From the NCBI GenBank assembly GCA_031763025.1, contig JASSKH010000022.1, positions 406,628-470,627 on the forward strand: a DNA stretch of 64,000 bases. Direction: 5' to 3'. The position numbers and the translations under genes are program-made. A model generated the notes under the pieces. It was not told where the DNA came from, ran no database searches, and saw only the letters and a program-made list of their open reading frames with translations. The stretch's first letter is position 1. Each line of letters starts with the position of its first letter. Shown piece by piece: positions 63,521 through 64,000 of this stretch. Source of the DNA: Macrocystis pyrifera. Its lineage: Eukaryota; Sar; Phaeophyceae; Laminariales; Laminariaceae.

Positions 63521-64000
63521 GCCTGCATGTCCCGTTTTCAGGACATATTACTTGGACTTAAGGGTTAGATGTGTGTGTTTTAATTTAAGTACAGCGCAGT
63601 GGATTAAAAGGGACGATTAAGTGCGTCCGTGTGAGGACTGCACTCCAGTTTTGCGGACGTAATGCTTAGATCTAGATTCCGATATATATGTTATTTTTTC
63701 AAGTGCAAGTATAAAAATATATTTAATGTATCCGTTTTAAGACCGCCCTCCCGTTTTGGAGACATATTTCTTGGACTAAAAGAGTTAGATATGTGTCGTA
63801 AGTACAGTGCAGTGGAAAAAGGGTTAACCAAGTGTTTTCCGTTTTTGGACCGCACTCCAGTGTTGCGGATAAAATTACTTAGCATAATGCAGTAGAGTCA
63901 GACATGTGTTTCAAGCGCCGGAATAAAAAAAGGGCTCTAGAGTGTCAATTACAGGACGGCACGCCCGTTCGGGATTGGAGTCAGATGTGCGTGTGTGTGT
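63521..64000 (+). repeat. Tandem ~215-bp repeat running off the window end
   Basis: Marker CCCGTTTT at 63531 and 63750 and CCCGTTC at 63964 gives periods of 219 and 214. AAGTACAGYGCAGTGGA recurs at 63587 and 63800, and GCACTCCAGTKTTGCGGA recurs near 63640 and 63852. The blocks 'GACCGCMCTCCCGTTTTGGAGACA' resemble the ends of MITE family 2. Confidence 0.8.

Overview
The window is eukaryotic nuclear DNA, dominated by repeats and transposons. Genes are spread over short exons with canonical GT..AG junctions and long, repeat-filled introns. The organism is most likely a marine alga of the brown-algal (Phaeophyceae, Ectocarpus-like) type. This is inference from a carbohydrate sulfotransferase gene, hAT elements with BED fingers, a LINE tail, a tRNA-derived SINE, interstitial CCCTAA repeats and balanced GC. 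No rRNA operon, bacterial operon or CRISPR was seen.

Layout. (1) 1-13649 is a giant inverted repeat. Its two ~6.63-kb arms are almost identical and are separated by a 100-N gap plus 288 bp. The left arm runs off the window start. The arms hold a tandem ~430-bp duplication, a ~1.7-kb array of degenerate CCGTGGG-like palindromes and a few short ORFs, one of which resembles a beta-trefoil domain and is broken at different points in the two arms. (2) 13.65-24.4 kb is gene-poor. It has a MITE, a LINE reverse-transcriptase tail (minus strand), a tandem repeat carrying a tRNA-derived SINE, and interstitial telomere repeats inside a CCRTGG array. (3) 24.57-38.5 kb is one hAT transposase gene (plus strand) read from six separated exons: BED finger, helical region, RNase-H core with CxxH, LNP block and hAT dimerisation domain. 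A second hAT of exactly 3200 bp (25875-29074, 8-bp TSD CTCTGGAG) is nested in an intron. The BED exon also has an inverted copy of itself in its own first intron. (4) 39923-48539 is a head-to-tail pair of a 4.3-kb element bounded by ~25-bp inverted repeats; its type is not recognised. (5) 48.6-54.2 kb carries a putative signal-peptide ORF, a field of GTAACATAATGTTA palindromes and minisatellites. (6) 54242-63468 and beyond is a carbohydrate sulfotransferase gene (plus strand), rebuilt here from six exons whose splice phases all match. Four of its five visible introns each carry one copy of the same ~110-bp MITE. The window ends in a ~215-bp tandem repeat.

The only gene with a likely cellular role is the sulfotransferase, a presumed Golgi enzyme of sulfated polysaccharide synthesis. 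Most of the rest is mobile or satellite DNA. Several paralogous empty sites in the window allow insertion boundaries to be read directly.
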